DNA of 64,000 nt, from positions 1-64,000 of the forward strand of contig CAYPPG010000030.1 of the NCBI GenBank assembly GCA_964412555.1. The letters are read 5' to 3'. Under the pieces are notes generated by a model. It did not search any database. It was not told where the DNA came from and saw only the letters and a program-made list of their open reading frames with translations. Of the stretch, positions 1 through 8,349 are shown one piece after another. Origin of the DNA: CAYPPG01 sp964412555 (lineage in GTDB: Bacteria > Hinthialibacterota > Hinthialibacteria > Hinthialibacterales > Hinthialibacteraceae). A program made the translations under genes and the position numbers. How positions within the stretch are numbered: the first letter of the stretch is position 1; each line of letters opens with the position of its first letter.

Positions 1-57
1 TTCGAGGTTTCCCACCTTAAATGCCTGTCCAAATTTTGGGGTACATTATAGTATGGG

Positions 58-2259
58 ATGCAATATGCATTTGTACTCGTTTTGGGCTTGTTGTGTTTGC
101 CAGGTTTCCCATTAGTCTCTTTGACCTTCTTGATCTTCGGAACTTTTGTTCCGGTTTTGCAATTGCAAGAGCGAAAATATTTAATCCAACTCACCGGACT
201 TTATGGTCTAGGGCTGATTGCCGGTCGGATCATTCATCAGGATGGTATCTTCTGGAATGAACTTTATATTGTCGGCTTTAGTATTGCCGTTGCTTTTCTG
301 TTGTTCGAAATCATTCATGGCAAAAGAACCGAATTCGAAAGAGGTCAGACCACTTCTCTGTATAAAAACGTTCTGAATCGAAGCACGGATGCAATTTTTC
401 AATATGATCGGGTGGGCAAACTGGAAGCGGCCAATAACGGCTTTGAGAAATTGATAGTCCAACCGGTGGAACAGGTCATCGGGCATAGCATTCTAGAGTA
501 TATCGAACCGGACGATTATAAGCTGCTGATGTTAAATCAGAATTCCAAACAGCGAATTTCAAGGTCCTATGACTTACGATTTGTCCGAAGCGATGGAGAA
601 GTTCGAACAACATTGATCAATGAATTGCCACTCTTTCGGAGAGACCGGTTTGAAGGTGTGCAGGCAATTGCCACAGATATCACAAATCGGAAACGAATGG
701 AAGAGAAATTATTACGGCTGGCCGTCGTTGTGGAACAAAGCGCGGATATGGTCATGATCACCGATACGGAGGGACGCATTCAATATGTCAATCCTGCTTT
801 TGAACGCGTGACTCAATTTTCAGCGCAGGAAGCCATCGGGAATACTCCCCGAATAGTGAAAAGCGAGAAACAAAGTCCGGAATTCTATAAAGACCTATGG
901 GAGAATATTCAACAGGGAAATGTGTGGAAAGGACATTTGATCAACAAGAAAAAAGATGGCGCGTTTTATGAAGAAGAGTGCACGATTTCCCCTCTTTTCG
1001 ATGAAGCGGGAAACATTACCAATTTTGTAGCATTGAAACGGGATGTGACAAAAGAGTTGTCACTCGAACGGCAACTCCAGCAAGCCCAAAAAATGGAAGC
1101 GGTAGGACAATTGGCCGGAGGAATCGCTCATGATTTCAACAATATTCTGACCGGCATCATGGGGAATTTGAGTCTGGCCGATAAGAAAGCGAACGAGGAG
1201 ATTCGCGACTATTTGGTTCGGGCAAACGAAGCCGCCACTCGTGCCTCGAAATTGGTACGTCAGCTCCTCGTTTTCAGCCGAAAATCACAATTTAAACTGC
1301 ATCCTATTTCTTTAAACAGAATTGTGGAAGAAACAGTACAATTGATTCGCCAGACAATTGACCGGCGAATCGGCATCGAAACTCGATTGGCAGACGATCT
1401 TCCCTTGATTCAAGCCGATATAACACAATTGAACCGAGTGATCATGAACTTGTGCATCAATGGACGAGACGCGATTCAATCCGTCTTAGATGGTGAAACA
1501 CAACCGGAACGGCAACAGGATCGTTTTTTCCTATCCCTGGAAACCAAGACGGAGGTGTTGACTCGTCCACTTCACAATTCCTTCGGGAATCTGGCTCCGG
1601 GACACTATGTCATTCTTTCGATATCCGACAATGGTGCAGGGATGGACTTAGAGACACAGAAACATATTTTCGAACCGTTTTTCACGACAAAGAAATTTCA
1701 AAATGGAACCGGTCTCGGTTTGGCCAGTTCGTATGGAGTAATCAAGCAACACAAGGGTTTGATCCAGTTTTTCAGTACCGTTGGGAAGGGAACCACGTTC
1801 ACGATTTACTTTCCGACTACTGAGAAACACGAGAAAGAAAGCCTCGCGATCCCCGCACAATCACAACCAAAAGAAGAACATAAAACCGAAGTTTCCAAAA
1901 CCATTCTTCTCGTGGATGACGAAGAAGTGATTCGTGATTTTGTCAAAGCGATATTGCGGCAAGACGGCTATACCATTCTCGAAGCGAAGGATGGACAAGA
2001 GACACTCGATGTTTATCAAAATCAAGAAAATGAAATCGATCTGATCATTCTCGACCTTTCGCTACCTCAATTATCCGGCCGGGAAGTGCTGAAACGAATC
2101 CGGTCCCAAAATAAACGTGTCAAAGTACTCATCAGCAGCGGCTATTCGGAAGACCAGGATTTCGAAGCACTGAATGCTCTCGGTATTGAAGGCTTTCTTG
2201 CCAAACCATATAAACACACCCTTTTAGAAGAAACGGTTGAAAAGATTCTCCAAAAATAA
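58..2259 (+). CDS. PAS-PAS hybrid histidine kinase with C-terminal receiver
   Basis: A membrane-anchored hybrid sensor kinase. The first 95 or so residues hold about three hydrophobic segments. Two PAS domains follow (about 100-213 and 218-335), then an NtrB-like HisKA with phosphoacceptor His358 in AHDFNN, a HATPase_c domain with an N-box near 464 and a GTGLGL loop, and a receiver (about 614-733) with phosphoacceptor Asp666 and the K-P motif near the end. The ATG at 58 is the first start after an in-frame TAG at 49-51, so the gene looks complete. The second PAS may bind a cofactor, but this cannot be told here. No output domain is present, so the target is unknown. Family assignment is firm. 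Confidence 0.93.
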   Translation: MQYAFVLVLGLLCLPGFPLVSLTFLIFGTFVPVLQLQERKYLIQLTGLYGLGLIAGRIIHQDGIFWNELYIVGFSIAVAFLLFEIIHGKRTEFERGQTTSLYKNVLNRSTDAIFQYDRVGKLEAANNGFEKLIVQPVEQVIGHSILEYIEPDDYKLLMLNQNSKQRISRSYDLRFVRSDGEVRTTLINELPLFRRDRFEGVQAIATDITNRKRMEEKLLRLAVVVEQSADMVMITDTEGRIQYVNPAFERVTQFSAQEAIGNTPRIVKSEKQSPEFYKDLWENIQQGNVWKGHLINKKKDGAFYEEECTISPLFDEAGNITNFVALKRDVTKELSLERQLQQAQKMEAVGQLAGGIAHDFNNILTGIMGNLSLADKKANEEIRDYLVRANEAATRASKLVRQLLVFSRKSQFKLHPISLNRIVEETVQLIRQTIDRRIGIETRLADDLPLIQADITQLNRVIMNLCINGRDAIQSVLDGETQPERQQDRFFLSLETKTEVLTRPLHNSFGNLAPGHYVILSISDNGAGMDLETQKHIFEPFFTTKKFQNGTGLGLASSYGVIKQHKGLIQFFSTVGKGTTFTIYFPTTEKHEKESLAIPAQSQPKEEHKTEVSKTILLVDDEEVIRDFVKAILRQDGYTILEAKDGQETLDVYQNQENEIDLIILDLSLPQLSGREVLKRIRSQNKRVKVLISSGYSEDQDFEALNALGIEGFLAKPYKHTLLEETVEKILQK

Positions 2260-2630
2260 TTGGTTATCTGTATTTTTAGTAAAATTGCCGGAGTGCGGAT
2301 ATCCCTCTCCGCATTTCAATTTATACTACAGAGAATGCGGGATACGATTTCATTTCTATGACCTTATTTTCGATCCGCCGATTCATCGCCCGTCAAAATA
2401 GTTTCCATACCTCAACGGGGTAAAAGAAGAAAGCCAGTGGCAACGCCCATGGAAACGATCAATAACTATTAATATCACCCTGAAAAGGGTGGCATAAAAA
2501 ATTCCCATCCTTTCCTTCCTTGTTCCTATCTTGAAAGTGGACATTCATCAAAGTTCGAGACATAATCGAAGGAAACCATGTGCAAAATCGAACGGTAAAA
2601 TCACGTTTTCGTGTAAAGAGGGAAGAAAGA
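2260..2630. repeat. Intergenic spacer with a weak hairpin and a decayed palindromic repeat
   Basis: No gene is seen. A TGCGGA/TCCGCA stem at 2294-2313 followed by a modest T-rich stretch could be a weak terminator for the upstream kinase. Positions 2412-2510 are a degenerate copy of the CCCCAACGGGG...AAAGAAGA..AGCCAGTGG..CAACGCCC family, which is better preserved at 56087-56540 and 38078-38273. Confidence 0.6.
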
Positions 2631-5600
2631 ATGCGATCCGTATTTCAAATCTTTGTGATAGCAATGGGAATTTGTTTTTGTTGTCCGCAAAACTACGCCG
2701 CCATACCTCCGGAGTTTCGTTCATGGAGTACATCCGATGGCTTCGATGAATCGCCGTGTTTTAACATTTGGTTCGATTCATCGTCTGGCGGAATTTATAT
2801 TGCTCACGGCTCCGTTCCGCATATCAGTTTTTTGGACGGATATCATGTATCACAGATTCCATCCCCTCATATCCATCCAAGATTGATTGAGGATCCTGCC
2901 GGACAACTATGGACTCACTTGCGAAACGAGCAATTTCAGATCTTGGGATCTCATATCTTGGGATTTCAGCGGTATGATCCCAATACAAAAACGTGGAAGC
3001 CTTTTCCTCTACCCAAAGAATATATTATTGAAGATTTATCTTTGCTACTGTTTTTAGGGATGCAACATCATTTTCCAGTAACAACTCATCAAATCGTTTT
3101 TTCTAGTAATGGAAAAATATTGGATTTCGACACACTATCCGGTGCTGTGCACACGATTTTGAACGCAAGCGAGAGGCAGATTGAACCACTCACTATCAGT
3201 AAAGGATATATTCCTTTTTTCCCTTCTCGAGATGGTGGAATTTGGATTGCCGGAAAGAAGGGATTACTCAAAGGGAATCTCGATTCACGGAATGAAGAGG
3301 AAGCATGGACATGGACGGAATATCCGATTCCCATCGATGCTCTATACCGGGATATGGGGAATATTCTTGAACGGGAAGATGGTGTCGTCTTTGCTACAAG
3401 TCATTCCACTGTAACAAATCATCGGATTTCATTGAAACTCGAAAACGGGAAATGGGACATTTTATTCTCTGATGAAAATGAAGATATCAATGCCGCTTGG
3501 AGCGATCAATCCGGCCGGCTTTGGGTCCAAAAAAATTCTAAATTGTATTGTGGCTACCAATCGAAAGAGGACGATGAATTACCTCTTGTGTTGTCTGAAA
3601 ACTATGCTAATGGAACCATTTATTTGGATCGAAACGATATCTTTTTTGTCTCTTCGTACACGAAAGGCTTATTACGCTATTCTCCCCCCCTTTGGGAACC
3701 AATTCGGGGAATGCCGCCACAAACCATGATTGCCCGTATTGCGGAGGATCCCAACGGATGCGTATGGTTTGCCGGTAACAACGCTCTTATCCGTTTGGAT
3801 CATGGAAGATGGGAAACGTTTCCCTATCCTCCCAATTTGCTATCGGAAGCAAGATTTACAGAAGATTTGTGCTGCATGCCAAACGGACGAATTTACATTA
3901 CTTTATCGGATTCCTTGTTAATGGGGTCTGTATACTCGCTGAATCCGGAAACAAAAACCTATGAACAACTACATCATCCCGCCGGTGCTCTGAAACATTT
4001 CTGTCCTCGGACAAATGGAACAATTGGCTCATTAATCCTTGATTACGAGAATCAAAAAGCAAGATATGAAAGCTATAACGGTACCGGCTTTCATACGATT
4101 TTTTCTGTAGATCTACAGCAACTCGAGCGGATTGTATTCAAAGTTTTTTCAGGTCAACAACCAAGATCTATTTTAGAAACGGCATCGGGTGATTTATGGC
4201 TAGCGCATGCGAGTCAATATGGACCAGTGTTGTACCGTAATGGGGAATGGCATGTTTTTGGTATGGACAGTGAATACCCGGGAACCGGCGCCTTTTATGT
4301 GTTTGACGCAGGGGATGGGAAAATCTGGGCGGGGGGACGGGATGAAATTTGCGAATACAACGGTCATTCCTGGCGCATTGTACGACACGGGCTGGATTCT
4401 GTCCGGTCCATGATGAAAGACCGGCATGGCCGCATTTGGGTGGCGTCCGGCAACGGTGTGCATTGCTACGACAACGGATCATGGGTCGATTATACAGAAA
4501 AAGAAGGCATTACGGGTGAATCTGCCTGGAAAGTGTTTGAAGACAGCCACGGACGCGTTTGGGCCGGCACAACCCAAGGCATTCGCTGTTTGAATCCGGA
4601 GCGGGATCAAGATCCCCCGATTGTTGAAATCCCACCGGAACAAAACAACCGTTTCGTCGCGTTGAACGGAAACGCGCAATTCGTTTATGAAGGTATGGAT
4701 AAATGGAAGTACACACCCAAAGACCGGCTTTCATATTCCTATCGCTTCAATGACGAAGACTGGTCACCCTACACCAACAAAACCGTCACCGTCCGAAAGG
4801 GATTACCGGCTGGTCCCCATCGCTTCGAAGTGCGCGCGATGGATTTGAATTGGAACCCATCGGAACCGAATGTATGGGAATTCGAAGTCGTGAATCCATG
4901 GTATTTCGAACCGGCATTCCTCATTCTGATAACGATCTGTATAGTATTAATTCTCTTTTTTGCCACAACCGCGATCAACCGCCATTCCCGCCTGGTTCAT
5001 TACAAAGACCGGTTGGAGGTATCTGTCAACCACCTCAATCAATCCAACGCCGAACTACAGCACGCCAACGCTCAACTGCTGGAACTCGACAAACTAAAAT
5101 CCGCCTTTGTCTCCCAAGCCTCCCACGACCTCCGCACCCCCCTCACCGCCATCAAAGGCAGCCTCGACAATTTATTATTAGGCATCGCAGGAGCCTTGAA
5201 CGAAAAGCAAGAAAAAATCATGTCTCGCGCCGTCAAATCCGTCGACCGCCTGACGGATTTGGTCAACGACGTCCTCGACCTCTCCCGCATCGAATCGGGC
5301 CGGATGGTGTTGGAGAAGTCGAATGTACCGATTAAGACTCTTGTCGAAAATATCATCAACGAAAACAAACCGGCAGCGGAGAAGAAACGAATCCAACTCA
5401 CAGCAAATCTTGAAACCGATGCAACCATCCACGCCGATGCGGCCAAACTTGAACGCGTAGTGGGTGAACTGATCAGCAATGCCATCAAATACACGCCGGA
5501 AGGTGGAAATGTCGATGTATCTCTCACACAAACCGGTAATCAAATCACACTTTCCGTCCAAGATACTGGCATTGGCATGACGCAGGAAGAATGCGAGAGA

Positions 5601-5765
5601 ATTTGGGAACGCTTTTACCGCACGAATGCATCGAAATCATTTGCGAAGGGAAGTGGATTAGGTTTGTCGATTGCCATGGAGTTGATTGAAATGCATGGGG
5701 GAATGATTAGTGTGGAGAGCGAACCAGGTAAAGGATCACGTTTTATCATGAATATTCCTTGTTGA
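2631..5765 (+). CDS. HK1: propeller (Reg_prop/Y_Y_Y) sensor histidine kinase
   Basis: A one-piece transmembrane sensor kinase of the two-component-propeller class. A signal peptide (about 1-24) is followed by a long beta-propeller-like periplasmic region rich in G-x-[IVL]-W-[IVA] repeats, a Y_Y_Y domain (about 690-760), one membrane helix, a short coiled coil, HisKA with His832 in SHDLRTP, and HATPase_c (N-box ISNAIKYTP, DTGIGM, GSGLGL). There is no receiver or DNA-binding domain, unlike Bacteroidetes hybrid relatives. The ATG at 2631 is chosen over 2580 because GAGGGAAGAAAG precedes it and it opens the signal peptide. Its DHp matches HK2, while its ATPase region matches HK3. Ligand unknown; relatives often sense carbohydrates. 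Confidence 0.93.
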   Translation: MRSVFQIFVIAMGICFCCPQNYAAIPPEFRSWSTSDGFDESPCFNIWFDSSSGGIYIAHGSVPHISFLDGYHVSQIPSPHIHPRLIEDPAGQLWTHLRNEQFQILGSHILGFQRYDPNTKTWKPFPLPKEYIIEDLSLLLFLGMQHHFPVTTHQIVFSSNGKILDFDTLSGAVHTILNASERQIEPLTISKGYIPFFPSRDGGIWIAGKKGLLKGNLDSRNEEEAWTWTEYPIPIDALYRDMGNILEREDGVVFATSHSTVTNHRISLKLENGKWDILFSDENEDINAAWSDQSGRLWVQKNSKLYCGYQSKEDDELPLVLSENYANGTIYLDRNDIFFVSSYTKGLLRYSPPLWEPIRGMPPQTMIARIAEDPNGCVWFAGNNALIRLDHGRWETFPYPPNLLSEARFTEDLCCMPNGRIYITLSDSLLMGSVYSLNPETKTYEQLHHPAGALKHFCPRTNGTIGSLILDYENQKARYESYNGTGFHTIFSVDLQQLERIVFKVFSGQQPRSILETASGDLWLAHASQYGPVLYRNGEWHVFGMDSEYPGTGAFYVFDAGDGKIWAGGRDEICEYNGHSWRIVRHGLDSVRSMMKDRHGRIWVASGNGVHCYDNGSWVDYTEKEGITGESAWKVFEDSHGRVWAGTTQGIRCLNPERDQDPPIVEIPPEQNNRFVALNGNAQFVYEGMDKWKYTPKDRLSYSYRFNDEDWSPYTNKTVTVRKGLPAGPHRFEVRAMDLNWNPSEPNVWEFEVVNPWYFEPAFLILITICIVLILFFATTAINRHSRLVHYKDRLEVSVNHLNQSNAELQHANAQLLELDKLKSAFVSQASHDLRTPLTAIKGSLDNLLLGIAGALNEKQEKIMSRAVKSVDRLTDLVNDVLDLSRIESGRMVLEKSNVPIKTLVENIINENKPAAEKKRIQLTANLETDATIHADAAKLERVVGELISNAIKYTPEGGNVDVSLTQTGNQITLSVQDTGIGMTQEECERIWERFYRTNASKSFAKGSGLGLSIAMELIEMHGGMISVESEPGKGSRFIMNIPC

Positions 5766-5826
5766 TCAACTTCCTGGATAAGTAATGCCGGGAAGGATAT
5801 TAATTTGGATATACTATTCTGTTATC

Positions 5827-6210
5827 TCAAGCCAATAAAATTGAGACATCATATTTCTGAATTTCCGGATCCCGGGTGACGAGAGTCAGGTTTTCAAGCC
5901 GGGCTTGTGCTATAAGAAGCCGGTCAAAAGGATCGCGATGGTAATGGGGTAAATCCCCAACCGCATAAGCATGATCACCTGTAATGGTAAGAATTTCAAC
6001 TGGCAATTCTTTAATCATATCGTAATAATTGTCCGGAATATCCTTTAATTTACCGATACTTTGTTTGATACGCATTTCCCAAATGGATACTACACTTATA
6101 TAAATCAAATTGTCTTGTACATTGGAAATAACCCGGCGCGCTTCGGATGAAAGCGACGGATCATTTCGGAGGCTCCAGATAAGAGGATGGGTATCCAATA
6201 AGACCTTCAT
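5827..6210 (-). CDS. PIN-domain ribonuclease toxin, VapC family (copy 1)
   Basis: A 127-residue PIN protein, the usual size for VapC-type toxins, which cleave RNA with a metal bound by acidic residues. Visible acidic positions are Asp6 (LLDTHPLIW), Glu45 (SIWEM), Asp96 (RDPFDRLLIAQA) and Asp114 (TRDPEI), so the active site looks intact. Its start overlaps the antitoxin stop by 4 bp (ATGA), implying translational coupling. It is convergent with HK1, 61 bp away. A second copy in the same setting lies at 13431-13811. Confidence 0.92.
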   Translation of the reverse strand: MKVLLDTHPLIWSLRNDPSLSSEARRVISNVQDNLIYISVVSIWEMRIKQSIGKLKDIPDNYYDMIKELPVEILTITGDHAYAVGDLPHYHRDPFDRLLIAQARLENLTLVTRDPEIQKYDVSILLA

Positions 6211-6446
6211 CGATCTTTCATCCCAAACAGTTCAGCGAGTTCACCGTCAAAATTATCAAAATCTTCCGACGTTTTGATGTCTGGCATAATGCCAAAAGGG
6301 AATGATCGTTGTTTCTTTGAAGATGATTTGGGGGTGAGCTGCACCGCTTCTGTGTCATCCTTCCAAATAATGATTTCTTCTCCTCTTAATGCCATATCGA
6401 TAAGGTGGATCAAATTGGTTTCAGCTTCGTGAATGTCAACATGCAT
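6207..6446 (-). CDS. Phd/YefM-type antitoxin of the PIN pair (copy 1)
   Basis: A 79-residue antitoxin opening with MHVDIHEAETNLIHLID, the typical Phd/YefM N-terminal dimerisation and DNA-binding fold. An acidic C-terminus (EDFDNFDGELAELFG) is expected to wrap the toxin. It is the first gene of a minus-strand pair. An AAGGAAACGACC-like ribosome site precedes the ATG at 6446. Such antitoxins usually repress their own promoter, which would lie at 6447-6520, a stretch also conserved upstream of copy 2. Confidence 0.88.
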   Translation of the reverse strand: MHVDIHEAETNLIHLIDMALRGEEIIIWKDDTEAVQLTPKSSSKKQRSFPFGIMPDIKTSEDFDNFDGELAELFGMKDR

Positions 6447-6470
6447 GGTCGTTTCCTTTAAATCGAATAT

Positions 6471-6517
6471 CTGTATAGTATTATGGCATGGAAAACGAAA
6501 ACCGGCAATCAGATATT
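6471..6517 (-). promoter_or_regulatory. Duplicated upstream region of the antitoxin (probable promoter/operator)
   Basis: About 45 bp are nearly identical to 14078-14125, upstream of the second antitoxin. They include TGTATAGTATTATGGCATGG and a CGAAAACCGGCAAT tail. On the minus strand a TTGCCG and an AT-rich ATAATACTATA lie roughly 18 bp apart, which would suit a sigma-70 promoter. Conservation could also just reflect recent duplication. Confidence 0.4.
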
Positions 6518-6563
6518 CAAAAAGAGTATCAGGATACTCGGCGAAAGTTGATAACGGACATAC

Positions 6564-6640
6564 GAAAAGATTTGGGAACGATTTTATCGCATGAATGTAT
6601 CGAAAACCTTCGCGAAAGGAAGTGGATTAGGGTTGATTCC
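6564..6640 (+). pseudogene. Fossil of a histidine kinase ATPase domain (F-box to GLGL loop)
   Basis: Read from 6564, the DNA gives EKIWERFYRMNVSKTFAKGSGLGL, almost the same as the end of HK1 to HK4 (EKIWERFYRTNASK.FAKGSGLGL). No kinase surrounds it. The preceding bases can be read V-D-N-G, recalling the G1 box with a deletion after it. It lies just beyond the duplicated antitoxin promoter block. A 64-codon frame over the same DNA (6488-6682) is not read as a gene. Confidence 0.85.
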
Positions 6641-6768
6641 TTTGAAGATATGATAAAAATAATTTTTCTCTGCTTGGATTGAAGTAAGGTTGTCTTGATT
6701 TGAAGCAAGTATTATATTGATTGTGTCCTGGAAATATGATTTCCCTTTATAAATTTAAGGAGTCTGCA

Positions 6769-7008
6769 ATGCCTGAATTAATGATAAAAGATATCGATGA
6801 GGAAATCGTTCAACGGTTGAAACATCGCGCTATTTTTCACGGCGTAACCGTAGAAGAAGAAGCGAAAGACATCCTTACACAGACGATTGGGTATAAACGG
6901 CTGAGCCGGGAAGAATTTATTCAAAAAGCAACAGAACTAAGGGAAATGGCTGGTCCTCAAAAAACAGATAGCATTGATCTTATTCGCGAAGATCGAGATT
7001 CCCGATGA
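6769..7008 (+). CDS. FitA/VapB-type ribbon-helix-helix antitoxin, orphaned
   Basis: A 79-residue protein beginning MPELMIKDIDEEIVQRLKHRA, the N-terminus of FitA/StbC-like antitoxins (ribbon-helix-helix DNA binding), with HGVTVEEEAKDIL typical of the second helix. TAAGGAGTCTGCA precedes the ATG at 6769, which is preferred to 6721. Its stop overlaps the start of a broken PIN gene (7005-7191), so the antitoxin has no working toxin beside it. It could still act on another PIN toxin in the genome. Confidence 0.85.
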   Translation: MPELMIKDIDEEIVQRLKHRAIFHGVTVEEEAKDILTQTIGYKRLSREEFIQKATELREMAGPQKTDSIDLIREDRDSR

Positions 7009-7191
7009 AACAATATGTCATCGATTGAATTTATTCACAGAGCTTTTGATCTTGCGATCCAAGTGACTCACTCCATTTATGACTGTATTTATCTTGCAAC
7101 GGCGGAGAAATATGAATCCACTCTTGTAACGGCTGATGAATCTTTTACCAAAAAAAATAAGAAGCCATGGAGAATATGCGATATTTCTTAG
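7005..7191 (+). pseudogene. Broken VapC/PIN toxin, internally deleted
   Basis: ATGA overlap with the antitoxin gives a start MKQYVID, the normal opening of this PIN subfamily, but a TGA follows at 7026-7028. In another frame from about 7027, HSIYDCIYLATAEKYESTLVTADESF is plainly the PIN C-terminus, ending at TAG 7189-7191. About 70-80 central residues are missing and the halves are out of frame. Confidence 0.87.
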
Positions 7192-7463
7192 ATGGGTGGC
7201 AGAACCTCCGGAATCCGTATAATACCTTGCTGATTTGTAAGATTGGAATAACGAAACATCGAGTTAGAAGACTGAGGTGAGTATCGCACGCAGGGACTCA
7301 ACACAATGAACGCCGAACTGTAAAAACTATTACCCCATTCCAGCAACTCGGCCAAATGAAAACCGCGCAATGTATAGCGGAACGATTACAGGAAAGAGTA
7401 TAAATGAAAAAGGCACTTTATTTACGATAATGTTGCCCTCTTGAGCATAAAGGAGATCAAACC

Positions 7464-7829
7464 ATGGCAACCATCATTCTCGTTGACGCCGAAGAAGAAC
7501 TTCGCGCGAACCTGCAAGACCTTCTCGAATTCAAAGGCCATCACGTCATTCCCTATGCACGCGGCGAAGAAGCACTGGAGAATATCGGAACGTCCGCCCC
7601 CCACCTCATCCTGGTTGATTATTTCCTCCCGGATATCGATGGCCTCGAAGTGCTCGCCCAATTAAAAACCAAAATACCGAATGTGCCGATGGCACTGGTA
7701 ACCGCTTCTCCCCAGCCCAGCATCGTCGAAGGAACGCAAAAGCACGGAGTGGAAAAAATCATCACCAAACCGTATTCTCAGGTGGAAATCCTCGAAAAAA
7801 TCGAAGAGATGTTGACGGTGACAAAATAA
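7464..7829 (+). CDS. Single-domain response regulator (receiver only)
   Basis: A 121-residue CheY-like receiver with no output domain. Phosphoacceptor Asp52 (ILVDYFLPDIDG), Thr80 and Lys102 (ITKPY) are present. One of the two N-terminal acidic residues is conserved (LVDAEEEL, Asp8-Ala-Glu10), slightly off the usual D-D. AAAGGAG precedes the ATG. It heads a same-strand run (7464, 7845, 8350, 10976), so it is the best nearby partner for HK1 to HK4. It would pass the signal on by protein contact or phosphotransfer rather than DNA binding. Confidence 0.93.
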   Translation: MATIILVDAEEELRANLQDLLEFKGHHVIPYARGEEALENIGTSAPHLILVDYFLPDIDGLEVLAQLKTKIPNVPMALVTASPQPSIVEGTQKHGVEKIITKPYSQVEILEKIEEMLTVTK

Positions 7830-7844
7830 TGGATTCGCATAAAA

Positions 7845-8141
7845 ATGATGGATATCAAGCGCTTTGAAGAAAAATTGGAATATGCCAAAAACTTGTTGGA
7901 CAACGTCAGCAACGGTGACCAGGCCCGCAACGCCATTCTTGGCGCGGCGAATGTTCTGAATGGCTATGACATCGAGGAACAAATCAGAGTATTAAGCAGT
8001 TATGCCCAACGGTCCAACGACGACCAGGAAATCATTCGGCTGTGTGAACGGCTGACGGACGAGTTAACGGAAACCATTGCAGCATTAAAGGAACCGGATC
8101 CCATTCCGTCCAAAAAATGGTGGGAATTTTGGAAATCATAA
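7845..8141 (+). CDS. Small helical protein of unknown function
   Basis: No family is recognised. The 98 residues are charged and almost wholly helix-forming, followed by a proline break and an aromatic tail KKWWEFWKS that might touch a membrane or partner. It lacks the H-x-x-K-G motif of a histidine phosphotransfer protein. It starts 15 bp after the receiver gene and precedes HK2 on the same strand, so a role with the receiver is plausible but unproven. ATG at 7845 or 7848. Confidence 0.7.
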   Translation: MMDIKRFEEKLEYAKNLLDNVSNGDQARNAILGAANVLNGYDIEEQIRVLSSYAQRSNDDQEIIRLCERLTDELTETIAALKEPDPIPSKKWWEFWKS

Positions 8142-8189
8142 CTCACCTTTCGCACTACTGGAATAAGCCTGCATCCGTCGTAATATTAT

Positions 8190-8280
8190 GGGTAGCAAGG
8201 GTAAGCGAAGTCTACCCTTGCCTAAAGCGCACTCACCGCCATAGCAGACCTGACGTCTTGTCCTGGCTACCCTTTTTTGT
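8190..8280. repeat. Dispersed palindromic element, GGGTAGC...GCTACCC family
   Basis: An element of about 83 bp bounded by GGGTAGC and GCTACCC, with inner CAAGGGTA/TACCCTTG arms, followed by TTTTTTGTTTTT. It could fold in RNA as a terminator between the 7845 gene and HK2. Other copies: 45163-45332, 63007-63090, 18188-18220, 40812-40892 and, inside a gene, 58695-58730. Confidence 0.8.
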
Positions 8281-8349
8281 TTTTCATACTTGTGCGTAAA
8301 GTGAAATCATAATTTAAATTGCATATACGATTCGTTCTAGGAGGGAGAT

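Noticed and set aside
6488..6682. 64-codon plus-strand gene
   Set aside because: It runs in another frame through the kinase fossil and has no ribosome site or family.
7845..8141. Histidine phosphotransfer (Hpt) protein linking kinases to the receiver
   Set aside because: The size and helicity fit, but no conserved His with the H-x-x-K-G pattern is present.
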